Shown here piece after piece: positions 42,002-51,237 of a DNA stretch of 52,317 nt. The notes beneath the pieces were generated by a model. That model worked only from the letters and a program-made list of their open reading frames with translations, ran no database searches and was not told the origin of the DNA. The position numbers and the translations under genes were made by a program. Each line of letters opens with the position of its first letter. Position 1 is the first letter of the stretch. Source of the stretch: an uncultured Lachnospiraceae bacterium (GTDB lineage Bacteria; Bacillota; Clostridia; Lachnospirales; Lachnospiraceae); NCBI GenBank assembly GCA_900320025.1, contig ONQW01000009.1:1-52317 (forward strand), given 5' to 3'.

Positions 42002-43225
42002 TCACAGCTTCGCGATCCGCGCCAGTGCCTCCTCCGTCCGCTCCGGCGTTCCAAATCCGGTGAACCGGAAGAATCCTTCTCCATCCGCGCCGAAGCCCAC
42101 GCCCGGCGTGCCGACCACGCCGGCCTTCGTGAGCAGCAGATCGAAGAAATCCCAGGATTTCATTCCCGCGGGCAGCTTCATCCAGACGTACGGCGCATCC
42201 GTACCGCCGTATGCCGTATACCCCATGGCCTCCAGCTCCGCGCGGATACGCTTCGTATTTTGCTTGTACTCCGCAACCTGCTGCGCCGTCTGCTTCTGTC
42301 CCTCCGGTGTGTAGACAGCCGCCCCGGCCCGCTGAATGATATACGGCGCGCCGTTATAGCGCGCGCCGAGACGCCGCTTCCACATGTTGCGGAGCGAGGT
42401 GCCGCCGCAGCGCAGTGCCTCCGGAATTACCATGTATGACAGGCGCATGCCGGTAAACCCGGCCGTCTTGGAGAAGCTGCGCAGCTCGATCGCGCACTGC
42501 TCCGCGCCGGCGCACTCGTAAATCGTGTGCGGCGCATCCGGTGTCTCGATAAACGCGTTATATGCCGCATCATAGAGAATCACCGCCCCCTTCTCCAACG
42601 CGTAGTTGACCCACCGCTGCAGTGCGCTCCGCGTGATCATCACGCCGGTCGGATTGTTCGGGAAGCACAGATAGATGATATCGGGCGACGAAGCGCCCAT
42701 GCCCGGCACCTCGGGCACAAACCCGTTGTCCTCCGTGCAGTCCAGATACATCACACTCGTCCAGCGTCCCGTGTGCTCGTCAAAATATCCGCATCTGCCG
42801 CCGACGACATTGCTGTCTGCATACGCAGGGTATGTCGGCTCGCAGATAGCAATCCGGTTCCTGTCCGAGAACAGGTCCGTGATGCCGGCAAGATCACTCT
42901 TCGCGCCGTCCCCGACAAAAATCTCATCCGGCAGAATCTTCACTCCATATTGCTGGAAATCAACCCTGGCGATGGCTTCCCGAAGAAAAGCATATCCCTC
43001 GTACGGCCCATATCCACGGAACGTCGCGGCATCCCCCATCTCCGCCGCGGCGTCCTCCAGCGCCTTCATCACAACCGGACACAGTGGCTTCGTCACATCC
43101 CCGATCCCGAGGCTGATCACATCCGCATCCGGATGGCTCCTCTGAAACTCCTCCTTCTTCTGCCGCACCGCCGCAAACAGATACCCGCCGGGGAACCGGC
43201 TGAAATTCTGATTCAGATCGTACAT
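42002..43225 (-). CDS. dapL: LL-diaminopimelate aminotransferase
   Basis: This 407-residue fold-type I PLP enzyme has DVISLGIGDVTKPL, GYGPYEGYAFLREAIA, EIFVGDGAKSDLAGI, CFPNNPTGV and the PLP lysine in SFSKTAGFTGMRLSY. These are the DapL family hallmarks and the length fits. It converts tetrahydrodipicolinate and glutamate directly to LL-diaminopimelate, giving lysine and cell-wall diaminopimelate. GAGGAGG lies upstream of the ATG. A possible promoter and a hairpin lie ahead of it. Confidence 0.96.
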   Translation of the reverse strand: MYDLNQNFSRFPGGYLFAAVRQKKEEFQRSHPDADVISLGIGDVTKPLCPVVMKALEDAAAEMGDAATFRGYGPYEGYAFLREAIARVDFQQYGVKILPDEIFVGDGAKSDLAGITDLFSDRNRIAICEPTYPAYADSNVVGGRCGYFDEHTGRWTSVMYLDCTEDNGFVPEVPGMGASSPDIIYLCFPNNPTGVMITRSALQRWVNYALEKGAVILYDAAYNAFIETPDAPHTIYECAGAEQCAIELRSFSKTAGFTGMRLSYMVIPEALRCGGTSLRNMWKRRLGARYNGAPYIIQRAGAAVYTPEGQKQTAQQVAEYKQNTKRIRAELEAMGYTAYGGTDAPYVWMKLPAGMKSWDFFDLLLTKAGVVGTPGVGFGADGEGFFRFTGFGTPERTEEALARIAKL

Positions 43226-43270
43226 GTTTTATCCCTCCTCGTTCCGACAGGATCGATCAGCGCAGATTAA

Positions 43271-43299
43271 ATCTGACAGGAATATTCTCCCTGTCAGAT
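43271..43299 (-). terminator. Hairpin between oppF and dapL
   Basis: ATCTGACAGG pairs with CCTGTCAGAT and the minus-strand exit is TTTAATC. It lies 65 nt past the oppF stop and may end the opp operon. It could also be the very start of the dapL transcript. Confidence 0.5.
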
Positions 43300-43306
43300 C
43301 AGGATA

Positions 43307-43335
43307 ATGATATGATCGATTCTTTTCTAGCACAA
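43307..43335 (-). promoter_or_regulatory. Possible dapL promoter
   Basis: On the minus strand TTGTGC (43335-43330) and TATCAT (43312-43307) are 17 bp apart. Both boxes deviate from consensus. Confidence 0.4.
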
Positions 43336-43363
43336 TCCGCCAGTCATTTCTTTCTCACCCTTC

Positions 43364-44353
43364 TCATTCCTCCTGCTTCAGCGGATGATGGCAGGCCACA
43401 AAACGGTTTCCAACCGCCCTGAGCTCCGGCCGCTCCTTCGCGCACAACTCGGTCGCGTAAGGACACCTGGTCCGGAAGCAGCAGCCCGAAGGCAGATTCA
43501 CCGGACTCGGAATTTCTCCGGAGAGCACCTCCCGCTTTTCGCCGCGGCGGTGCGGATCCGGCTGCGGAATCGCATCAAGAAGGAACTCCGTGTAGGGATG
43601 GAGCGGCCTGCTGTATAGGTCCTCCTTTCCCGCCACCTCGCAAACCGATCCGAGGAACATGACACAGACCCTGTCTGCAATGAAATTGATGACCGAAAGA
43701 TCATGACCGATGAAAAGATAGGTAAGGCCATACTTCTTCTGCAGGTCCTTGAGCAGGTTCAACACCTGACTCTGTACAGAGACATCCAGTGCTGACACCG
43801 GCTCATCGCAGACAATCAGCTCCGGCCTGAGGGCGATGGCACGCGCAATGCCGATTCTCTGCCGCTGTCCGCCGGAGAATTGATGCGGATAACGCCAGAT
43901 AAAGTCAGCTGGCACGCCCACAGCCTTCATCAGCTGCAGCACGCGCTCTGTCGTCTCCTCTCTGTTCTTGCACACATGATAGGTGATAAGCGGTTCCGCG
44001 ATAATGTCACGCACCGTCATTCTGGGATCGAGACTGGCATACGGATCCTGGAATATCATCTGCATCTTCGGGCGGAGCGGCCGGAAGACCTTGTCGCTCA
44101 TCGTCGAAATCACCTGATTCCGGTAGGTGACGATGCCGTCCGTCAGCGGAAGCATATGAATGAGCGTGCGGCCCAGCGTCGACTTGCCGCAGCCGCTCTC
44201 GCCGACCAGTGCCAGTGTCTCTCCATGGAAAATCGTGAGATCAACACCGTTCACGGCATGCACCGCCTGTCCCTTTTTCCCTGTCGGGAACTCCTTGTAA
44301 ACACCTTCTGCTTTCAGAAGGATTTCCTTCTTTTCACTGCTAGATTTCTCCAT
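43364..44353 (-). CDS. oppF: Oligopeptide ABC transporter ATP-binding protein OppF
   Basis: This 329-residue protein has Walker [10 protein letters not shown], signature FSGGQRQRIGIARAI, Walker B LIVCDEPVSALD and the oligopeptide/dipeptide C-terminal motif SPVNLPSGCCFRTRCPYA with conserved Cys that bind Fe-S in some homologues. It powers peptide uptake with OppD. The start at 44353 (MEKSSSEKK) has GGGG 8 nt upstream; the frame continues further up through a repeated hairpin element that is probably untranslated. Last gene of oppABCDF. Confidence 0.95.
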   Translation of the reverse strand: MEKSSSEKKEILLKAEGVYKEFPTGKKGQAVHAVNGVDLTIFHGETLALVGESGCGKSTLGRTLIHMLPLTDGIVTYRNQVISTMSDKVFRPLRPKMQMIFQDPYASLDPRMTVRDIIAEPLITYHVCKNREETTERVLQLMKAVGVPADFIWRYPHQFSGGQRQRIGIARAIALRPELIVCDEPVSALDVSVQSQVLNLLKDLQKKYGLTYLFIGHDLSVINFIADRVCVMFLGSVCEVAGKEDLYSRPLHPYTEFLLDAIPQPDPHRRGEKREVLSGEIPSPVNLPSGCCFRTRCPYATELCAKERPELRAVGNRFVACHHPLKQEE

Positions 44354-44362
44354 GAGTTTACC

Positions 44363-44484
44363 CCGTGCCGCGTCCTTCACGGCACCCGCGGGAGAAACGC
44401 CCGAATGGGCTTTCTCCCGGATCGGGACACTGGTGCCATCGGCGCCAGTGTCAGTACGAAAGTGACATATCAGCGTCACTGTCG
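44363..44484 (-). repeat. 122-bp multi-hairpin element, copy 1 (oppD-oppF gap)
   Basis: It aligns without gaps to 49482-49603 at about four positions in five. Hairpins in order: GTGCCG/CGGCAC, GGGAGAAA...TTCTCCC around CCCGAATGGG, ACTGG...CCAGT and GTGA...TCAC. A reduced relative of the first hairpin may be at about 5109-5135. Confidence 0.92.
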
Positions 44485-44503
44485 TGCCTATGCTCCTTGC
44501 GGC

Positions 44504-45529
44504 TTATTCTGATTTTGCCTGGTTCAGAAAGCAGGCAGACCAGTGGCCTTCGCGAATCTCTGTCAGAACCGGCTTCTCAGTCCGGCACTGCTCCGTGGCG
44601 CAGGGACATCTCGTGCAGAACGCACAGCCCTGCGGCAGATGAAGCAGATTCGGTACCACGCCCGGAATGGTGTACAGCCGTTCCGGGTTCCTGCCGATGC
44701 GCGGAATCGACGCCATCAGTCCCTTCGTATACGGGTGCTCGACGTGATCAAACAGCTCGAAGGTATCCGCCTGCTCCACAATGCGCCCCGCATACATGAC
44801 ATAAACCTCATCACAGATCTCCGCGACCACTCCAAGATTATGCGTGATGATCAGAATACTCGTCCCGCTCTCCGCGCAAAGCTGCTGCATCAGCTTCAAA
44901 ATCTGTGCTTCAATGGTGACGTCCAGGGCGGTGGTCGGCTCGTCCGCGATCAGCAGCTTCGGCCTGCAGATCATCGCCATGGCGATGCAGACGCGCTGCC
45001 GGAGACCGCCGGACAGCTGATGCGGATAGCTGTCATACCGCTTTTCCGGCTCCGGGATGCCGACCTTCCCGAACATATCGACAACTCTCCTCTTTGCCTC
45101 TTCTCTGCCGATTTCCGGATCATGAACAAGGAGTGTCTCGCTCACCTGTCTGCCAACCTTCAGCACCGGATTGAGGCTCGTCATCGGCTCCTGAAAGACC
45201 ATGGAGATATCCTTGCCGCAGATGCCGCGGAGCTCCTTTTCCCTGAGCTTCGCGAGATCCTTTCCGTCAAACAGAATACTTCCTCCCGCGATCCTGCCCG
45301 GATACTTGAGGAGTCCCATGATGGAACGCGCCGTCATGCTCTTTCCGCAGCCGCTCTCTCCGACGAGGCCGACAATTTTGCCCTTCGGAATGCGCAGATT
45401 CACACCATCCACGGCTTTTACAATTCCTTTTTCCGTATAAAACCACGATTTCAGATCATGAAGCTCCAGAACATCCTCCGGATCCGTCATCGTCACGGTT
45501 TCTTTTTCCTTCTTCTCACTCATCGCCAT
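44504..45529 (-). CDS. oppD: Oligopeptide ABC transporter ATP-binding protein OppD
   Basis: This 341-residue protein has Walker [11 protein letters not shown]-loop [15 protein letters not shown], signature [15 protein letters not shown], Walker [13 protein letters not shown] and the C-terminal [23 protein letters not shown]ys motif. The start at 45529 has GGAG 7 nt upstream; an ATG two codons later is also possible. It pairs with OppF as the transporter's ATPases. Confidence 0.95.
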   Translation of the reverse strand: MAMSEKKEKETVTMTDPEDVLELHDLKSWFYTEKGIVKAVDGVNLRIPKGKIVGLVGESGCGKSMTARSIMGLLKYPGRIAGGSILFDGKDLAKLREKELRGICGKDISMVFQEPMTSLNPVLKVGRQVSETLLVHDPEIGREEAKRRVVDMFGKVGIPEPEKRYDSYPHQLSGGLRQRVCIAMAMICRPKLLIADEPTTALDVTIEAQILKLMQQLCAESGTSILIITHNLGVVAEICDEVYVMYAGRIVEQADTFELFDHVEHPYTKGLMASIPRIGRNPERLYTIPGVVPNLLHLPQGCAFCTRCPCATEQCRTEKPVLTEIREGHWSACFLNQAKSE

Positions 45530-45587
45530 CTCTATACTCCACACCGCATTCTTTGAGAAATTCGCTGTTCTTCCGCATAACAAGGCA

Positions 45588-46565
45588 TCAGCCATTCTTC
45601 ATGTGCGGATCCAGTACATCCCGCAGACCATCGCCGAGGAAATTGAACGCCAGCACCACGACCATGATGGAGATACAGGGCGCAAGGCACAGCCACGGCT
45701 GTGTGAACAGGAATTGTTTTGCCTGGTTGACCATAAGGCCCCAGGAAGCAGCGGGCGGCTGGACGCCGATGCCGAGGAAGCTGAGGGAGCTCTCTGACAG
45801 GATGGAGGACGGAACCTCGAGCGTGAAGAGCACGATCAGACTGGGTATACAGTTCGGAAAGATATGGCGGGACATGATTTTGCCGCTCGAAACGCCGATC
45901 GATCTGGCTGCTTCCACGTATTCGCTCTCCTTGAGTGAGAGCGTCTGGGAGCGGACCACGCGGGCGATGCTTGCCCAGTTGATCATGGAGAGTGCGATAA
46001 ACAGGTTGATGGTAGAGGCACCGAGGGTGTACATGATCACCATGGCAAGAAGCAGGGAAGGAATGGAGAGCATGATATCGGCGAGCCGCATGATCAGCGC
46101 ATCGACAGCACCGCCGAAATATCCTGCTAATAGTCCCATCACCACGCCGATGACCAGTGCGATCAGACTGGGCAGAATGCCAACAATCAGAGAAACCCTG
46201 GACCCATAGAGGATCCGGGAGAAAACATCTCTTCCCAATTCGTCTGTTCCGAACAGATGCTTCAGACTCGGCCCCTGCAGCCGGTTGACGACGTCCTGCT
46301 GTGCTTCGCCGTAGGGCGCAATGAGCGGCGCAAACACGGCAAGCAGAATGATAATCAGAATCACAATGGCTGAGACAAGCGCCAGCTTGTTCTGTCTGCA
46401 CATGCGGAGCATCCGCTCGGCTACGCCATCCTTTTCTCCAATCTGACTGGCCAGCTCTTCCTTCGCGCTGCTCTGTGCCGCACCGGTATTTTCTGCGGAT
46501 GCGCCAGCAGAGAAGCTCTTCTGCTCCAGTTCCTTGACAAGTTCTTTTCTCCTGCGAATGGTCAC
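45588..46565 (-). CDS. oppC: Oligopeptide ABC transporter permease OppC
   Basis: This 325-residue permease has six TM segments (the first at ~62-82). OppC blocks are HLFGTDELGRDVFSRILYGSRVSL, the EAA loop EYVEAARSIGVSSGKIMSRHIFPN and LSFLGIGVQPPAASWG. A ~50-residue charged cytoplasmic N-terminus precedes TM1. It starts with GTG at 46565, with GGGAGG 5 nt upstream, 15 nt after oppB. Confidence 0.95.
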   Translation of the reverse strand: MTIRRRKELVKELEQKSFSAGASAENTGAAQSSAKEELASQIGEKDGVAERMLRMCRQNKLALVSAIVILIIILLAVFAPLIAPYGEAQQDVVNRLQGPSLKHLFGTDELGRDVFSRILYGSRVSLIVGILPSLIALVIGVVMGLLAGYFGGAVDALIMRLADIMLSIPSLLLAMVIMYTLGASTINLFIALSMINWASIARVVRSQTLSLKESEYVEAARSIGVSSGKIMSRHIFPNCIPSLIVLFTLEVPSSILSESSLSFLGIGVQPPAASWGLMVNQAKQFLFTQPWLCLAPCISIMVVVLAFNFLGDGLRDVLDPHMKNG

Positions 46566-46580
46566 GATATCCTCCCTGCC

Positions 46581-47501
46581 TCAGGCCGCCTTGCGGATGC
46601 GCGGATCCAGTACGGAGTACAGAATATCCGCAATGAAGTTTCCGACGATGACGATCACCGTTGTGAAAATGACGGTTCCCTGCAGTACCGGCATGTCACG
46701 GTTTTCAATAGCAGATGTAGCCAGTCTCCCGATGCCGGGAATGGCGAAAACGGTCTCACTGATGACAGCGCCGGACAGCATGCTCGACAGCTGTAGTGCC
46801 ATCATGGTGATGACCGGCAGCATGGAGTTCTTCAGCGCATGCCGCATGATGACGGCTCTCCCGAGAAGGCCCTTGGCCTTAGCGGTATCAATGTAATCGG
46901 CCTGCATGGCCTCGAGGAGACTTGATCTCGTGATTCTGGCAACACTGCCGGCGCTGTTCCAACCGAGCGCGATCGCAGGGAGAATCATCGAGAGGAAACT
47001 GCCATCTGCCTTGAGCGGAAGAATTTTCCATTTGAACGCGAAGAGATACTGCAAGAACAGTGCTGCCATGAAGACCGGCATGGAGACACCGAACAGAGAA
47101 ATTCCCATGAAGAGATGGTCAAGCAGGTGATTCTGCTTCACTGCCGCAAAGATGCCGAGAACCAGTCCCAGCACCCAGGCAAAGATGGAAGCCATGATCG
47201 CAAGCGCCAGTGTGTAGGGAAAAGCGTCCATGATCATCTGCGTCACCGGGCGGTTATACTTATAGCTTTGCCCCATATCGCCGCGGAACAGACCTCCTAC
47301 GTACAGAAAGAACTGCTCCAGGATCGGCCGGTCAAGGTGCATGGTTTTAGTGAGCCGGTCAACCGTCTCCTGGTTGACATGCTCGCCGAGCAGTGTCGTC
47401 ACCGGGTCGCCGGGCACGACACGCAGCATAATGAAGATCAGCAGGATGACGCCCAGCAGTACCACGATTGTTTCCAATAATCTCTTTGCAATCTGTTTCA
47501 T
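46581..47501 (-). CDS. oppB: Oligopeptide ABC transporter permease OppB
   Basis: This 306-residue permease has six TM segments. OppB features are LRVVPGDPVTTLLG near the start, GDMGQSYKYNRPV, the EAA loop DYIDTAKAKGLLGRAVIMRHALKNSMLPV and ETVFAIPGIGRL. The start at 47501 has GAGG 7 nt upstream. It forms the membrane pore with OppC. Confidence 0.95.
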   Translation of the reverse strand: MKQIAKRLLETIVVLLGVILLIFIMLRVVPGDPVTTLLGEHVNQETVDRLTKTMHLDRPILEQFFLYVGGLFRGDMGQSYKYNRPVTQMIMDAFPYTLALAIMASIFAWVLGLVLGIFAAVKQNHLLDHLFMGISLFGVSMPVFMAALFLQYLFAFKWKILPLKADGSFLSMILPAIALGWNSAGSVARITRSSLLEAMQADYIDTAKAKGLLGRAVIMRHALKNSMLPVITMMALQLSSMLSGAVISETVFAIPGIGRLATSAIENRDMPVLQGTVIFTTVIVIVGNFIADILYSVLDPRIRKAA

Positions 47502-47587
47502 GAAATTCCTCTTGTCGACGGGGGTGATGCGCGGCACCCCTTCCATTCCGAGCTGTCAGACGGATACAAAAATTCCTGATACAGGCA

Positions 47588-47617
47588 GCAGCCCACAGGC
47601 CTCCGTCTGTGGGCTGC
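47588..47617 (-). other. Intercistronic hairpin between oppA and oppB
   Basis: GCAGCCCACAG pairs with CTGTGGGCTGC, an 11-bp stem with no T run. Such stems commonly protect the mRNA of the binding protein and so raise OppA over the membrane subunits. Confidence 0.6.
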
Positions 47618-47737
47618 AAACCCAAACGATTTTCTCCGGCTGTACTGCCGGCTGACATGACTTCCTGACTCAACTCCCTTTCAGGGATTTCTCACGCCTT
47701 TCCGGCTTCCGGCAGACAGTCGTTTCACTGTCAGATT

Positions 47738-49459
47738 TCAATCCGCCAGCTCCACCTCGTTGATGAAGAAGTCGCCGTAACCTGCCCAGTGCGGAACATA
47801 TTTCTTGACTCTGTCGCCGGTGACAAACAGATGAGTTCTGCCGAACAGCGGCACCCATGCTGCATCATCCTCAACAACCTTCTTCTCCAGCGCGTCGTAC
47901 TCAGCAATGCGCTTATCATCATCCGTGATGGCCCGGGCATCCTGAATGCGCTTCATGACATCCTCATCCTTGTAGTTGATACTGCGGATCTTCGTCTTGT
48001 CGTCCGTACCGAAGAAGGTATAGATGAAGTTGTCCGGATCATTGAAGTCTGCGGTCCAGGTTCCCACGAAGGACGCCATCTCGCCGGACTTGCGGAGCGC
48101 CAGCCAGCTTGCCTCATCATAGGACTTGATCTCGGTGTTGATGCCGACCGCCTGCAGATTTGCCTGAATCATCTGCACGACAAGCGATGTATTCGCGCTG
48201 TCGGAGCTGTCCGTTGCGATTTCGAAGGAGATGTCGCCGTCCTTATAGCCCGCATCCTCCAGCAGCTTCTTCGCGCCGTCCGGATCATACTTCAGCCAGC
48301 CCTGATTGTCCTCGCTGTATCCGATGAGTCCCTTCGGATAGATGCCGTCGCAGAGGTTTCCGTCGCCGCTGTACACGGTATCAAGGATACTCTGACGGTC
48401 AATTGCCATCTGAATGGCCTTGCGGACATTCACATCCTTGAGATACTCATTGTTCTCATTCATGATGAAATATGTGGTGGCAAGACGGTTCGCCGAGACA
48501 ATTTTGTCAGCATACTGTGTCTTATAGGTCGATTCCACAACCGAGGAATCCAGAATATCGCAGTCCAGAATGTCAAGCTGCCCGTTCTGGAACATCATGC
48601 TGATGGTGGAAGCATCCGGAACGATCTGAATGTCGACGTTCTTGACACTCGGCGTATCTCCCCAGTAGTTGGGGTTCTGCGTCAGTTCAATACTGCTGTC
48701 TCTCGTCCAGTCGGTGAGCATGTAAGGGCCGGAGCCAATGGCTGATTTGTAATCGTTTCCGTAATCATCGCCCGCAGCCTCAACCGCCGCCTTGGAGTAA
48801 ATGGAGCAGGGCGGCGTTGCCAGCTCATACAGGAATCCTGCGAAAGGATAGGCCAGTGTGATCGTCAGGTGTGTGTCGTCGGTCACCTGAATACCCTCCA
48901 GGGTGTCATCGTAGCTGTATCCTTCCTTGGCGATATAATCGTCCGCTCCCTTGATGCAGGAGGCAAAATCCGTGTTGACACTGGTATCAAGACCCAGCAG
49001 ACGGATGAGGGAGAACGCCACATCATTTGCGGTCAGCGGAGTGCCGTCCGAGAATTTGACGTCATCGCGAAGTGTGAAATTATAGGTCAGGCCGTCGTCC
49101 GATACGGTGTAATCCTTCACCAGACTGTTTACCAGCTGCGTGCTGCCATCGTCGTTCAGCTTGATCTCGAACAGACGGTCATACACGTTCATCGGGATGC
49201 CGTAATCAGCACTGGTTGTCTGAACATCCAGTGTCTGCGCGTCTGCCGTCCAGGCGATGTGAAGCGTGCCCGCGTCATCTGCAGAAGCCGTTCCCGATGT
49301 GGTGGAAGCCGCCGCAGCAGTTGTGCTGGCTGCGCCCGCGCTATCCGTGGAAGCTGATGACGCGCTGCCCGAAGCGGCTCCGGAACCGGAGGAGCCGCAG
49401 CCGGCAAGTACGGTCGCTGCGAGTGAAACACTCAGTACTGCACTCCAAGCCTTTTTCAT
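47738..49459 (-). CDS. oppA: Oligopeptide-binding lipoprotein OppA
   Basis: This 573-residue SBP family 5 protein has a signal with lipobox VLAGC (Cys21), a ~40-residue Ser/Ala/Thr/Gly linker, then the binding domain: LTYNFTLRDDVKFSDGTPLTANDVAFSL, AIGSGPYMLTDW, VRKAIQMAIDRQSILDTVYSG. It captures peptides outside the membrane and delivers them to OppBC. AAGGGAG lies 9 nt upstream of the ATG. Its mRNA has a leader of about 300 nt. Confidence 0.96.
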   Translation of the reverse strand: MKKAWSAVLSVSLAATVLAGCGSSGSGAASGSASSASTDSAGAASTTAAAASTTSGTASADDAGTLHIAWTADAQTLDVQTTSADYGIPMNVYDRLFEIKLNDDGSTQLVNSLVKDYTVSDDGLTYNFTLRDDVKFSDGTPLTANDVAFSLIRLLGLDTSVNTDFASCIKGADDYIAKEGYSYDDTLEGIQVTDDTHLTITLAYPFAGFLYELATPPCSIYSKAAVEAAGDDYGNDYKSAIGSGPYMLTDWTRDSSIELTQNPNYWGDTPSVKNVDIQIVPDASTISMMFQNGQLDILDCDILDSSVVESTYKTQYADKIVSANRLATTYFIMNENNEYLKDVNVRKAIQMAIDRQSILDTVYSGDGNLCDGIYPKGLIGYSEDNQGWLKYDPDGAKKLLEDAGYKDGDISFEIATDSSDSANTSLVVQMIQANLQAVGINTEIKSYDEASWLALRKSGEMASFVGTWTADFNDPDNFIYTFFGTDDKTKIRSINYKDEDVMKRIQDARAITDDDKRIAEYDALEKKVVEDDAAWVPLFGRTHLFVTGDRVKKYVPHWAGYGDFFINEVELAD

Positions 49460-49481
49460 AATATGCACTCCCTTCTGCACT

Positions 49482-49603
49482 CCGTGCCGCATGAATTGCG
49501 GCACCCGCGGGGGAAATGCCCGAATGGGCTTTCTCCCGGATCGGGACACTGGCGCCGGCGGCACCAGTATCAGTTTGAAAGTGGCGTATCGACGTCACTT
49601 TCA
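49482..49603 (-). repeat. 122-bp multi-hairpin element, copy 2 (oppA leader)
   Basis: Gap-free relative of 44363-44484. The last hairpin is stronger here: a 12-bp perfect stem, AGTTTGAAAGTG/CACTTTCAAACT. It occupies the mRNA just ahead of the oppA ribosome site. Confidence 0.92.
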
Positions 49604-49630
49604 AACTCAACCTCCCCGAAAATCAGAAAA

Positions 49631-49660
49631 GGCGCCGTTTCCCAACTGGAAAACGACGCC
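49631..49660 (-). terminator. Terminator-like hairpin inside the opp leader
   Basis: On the minus strand GGCGTCGTTT pairs with AAACGGCGCC and is followed by TTTTCTGATTTT. It is ~100 nt downstream of the predicted opp start site and ~170 nt upstream of oppA, so it could attenuate the operon or release a short leader RNA. Confidence 0.7.
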
Positions 49661-49769
49661 CTTGTCGAATGCGGAAATCACCCGGACCTCCGCGATATTC
49701 TGTTCTGATCTCCGGCCGCACAAATTGTATTTCCTGTATACAAGTATTTTTGTGCTTCGGTTGTGTATT

Positions 49770-49798
49770 TATATAGCACTGATTTTCCGCTTCGTCAA
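49770..49798 (-). promoter_or_regulatory. opp operon promoter
   Basis: On the minus strand TTGACG (49798-49793) and TATATA (49775-49770) are 17 bp apart. Start near 49763. Confidence 0.8.
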
Positions 49799-49826
49799 TC
49801 ACTTTCAGAAAAAAGAAATCGCATTT

Positions 49827-51173
49827 TCAGTCCGACGTCTCCGGAATGACATCGACCTCCTCCGGATCCGCAATCGCGTCCGTCTGGAATGACGTATTCC
49901 CCGTGACCTGCACCTCCACCTGCTCATAGAGACTCTTCAGCGTGGCGTTCGGCTCCGCGCCGTCCCAGACCTGCTGCATGGCATTCTCCGCCAGCATCCA
50001 GAAATTCTCCGTCGCCACCATCTTTGGTTCCGGCACAGACTGCGTGTATGCCTGATAGAAACCGTCCCAGTGCGAATCCTCCGTCTTGCAGCCGTTTCTT
50101 GCCAGGCGGTATCCCGTCCGTCCGCTGAAATCCTCGTTGTGATCATTCAGCAGGAACTGCACGAAGCTGTTGGCCGCATCCTTGTTCTCCGAATATCCGT
50201 TCACCACCAGACAGGAAGTGACGGATAACCCTCTCGTTGCAAAATCGTCTGTGATGTCCGGCAGCGCCGCCACGCCGTAATGCCACTGAAACGTGCCGTC
50301 CGCCGACCAGTCCGCAAGCTTCTGCACCGCATCGGTCGTCGCCACCGTGAAAACCGACTTTCCGCCGGCAAAATCGCTCAGCACCTGATCATAGCTGCTG
50401 GTCGCGGTATCGATGGAAAAGAACTGCCCCAGCTTCTGGTACACCTGAAGCGCCTGGATCGTCGGGGCGTTGTAAATGTCGATTTTACTCTCATCGTCTC
50501 CGCAGTCACCGCCGACTGACATCGTGTTTCCGATGAAGTTGACGTCCCAGTTGAAGATGCTTGTCACATTCTCCGGCGCGTTATACTGATCGGCAAAGCG
50601 CAGAATATCCTGAATCGTCTTCGGCACGGCCGCGTCGCCCGCGTCAGATGCCGCCTCCTGCAGATAATCCTCATTGTAGAGCAGCGCCGCCGTCTCAAAG
50701 TAAAACGGATACGCGACAATCTTTCCCTGATATGTCACCGCGTTCCGCGCAGCTGCCGGATACACCACATCATCCGCAAAATCCTTCGCGTCCGTTATCT
50801 CACTGGCAAGTCCGGCCTCGTAGGCACGGCCGAGACTGGAGTCCTGCAGAATATAAATATCTGGCATATTTTTATCCGCCGCAATCGATGCCTTGTTCAC
50901 CGATTCCAGAAATTCGACGCCATCCACCAGATGCGGCTCAACCCGGTACCTGTTGCCAGAATCATTCCACGCCACCGCCACTTCATTCAGATAATCGGTC
51001 AGCGTATCGTCACAATACCAGAGAGAAAGGGTCTTTCTGGCATCTGTGAAGAGCGATGTCCCCGCAGACTCATTCTTCCCTCCGATCGTACTATCCCGAA
51101 ACGTTGTCCAAACAAAAACACCTGCCAGTGCCAGCACAAGTAGTCCCGACACCAGTCTGGAACGAAAACTCAT
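49827..51173 (-). CDS. Extracellular solute-binding protein, family 1 (sugar type), membrane-anchored
   Basis: This 448-residue protein has a hydrophobic N-terminal segment (residues 8-24) with no lipobox Cys, so it is probably anchored or secreted. The mature part has family-1 features: LSLWYCDDTLTDYLNEVAVAWND, MPDIYILQDSSLGRAYEAG, PFYFETAALLYNEDYL and AANSFVQFLLNDHN. It likely binds a sugar or oligosaccharide for an ABC importer whose permeases are not in the window. AGGAG lies 7 nt before the ATG. It follows a GH20 gene by 64 nt, pointing to amino-sugar substrates. Confidence 0.88.
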   Translation of the reverse strand: MSFRSRLVSGLLVLALAGVFVWTTFRDSTIGGKNESAGTSLFTDARKTLSLWYCDDTLTDYLNEVAVAWNDSGNRYRVEPHLVDGVEFLESVNKASIAADKNMPDIYILQDSSLGRAYEAGLASEITDAKDFADDVVYPAAARNAVTYQGKIVAYPFYFETAALLYNEDYLQEAASDAGDAAVPKTIQDILRFADQYNAPENVTSIFNWDVNFIGNTMSVGGDCGDDESKIDIYNAPTIQALQVYQKLGQFFSIDTATSSYDQVLSDFAGGKSVFTVATTDAVQKLADWSADGTFQWHYGVAALPDITDDFATRGLSVTSCLVVNGYSENKDAANSFVQFLLNDHNEDFSGRTGYRLARNGCKTEDSHWDGFYQAYTQSVPEPKMVATENFWMLAENAMQQVWDGAEPNATLKSLYEQVEVQVTGNTSFQTDAIADPEEVDVIPETSD

Positions 51174-51237
51174 AAACTACTCCTGTTGAACTCAATATAC
51201 CGCCATTCATCTGGCCGCGGCAGTCCCCATTCTACCC

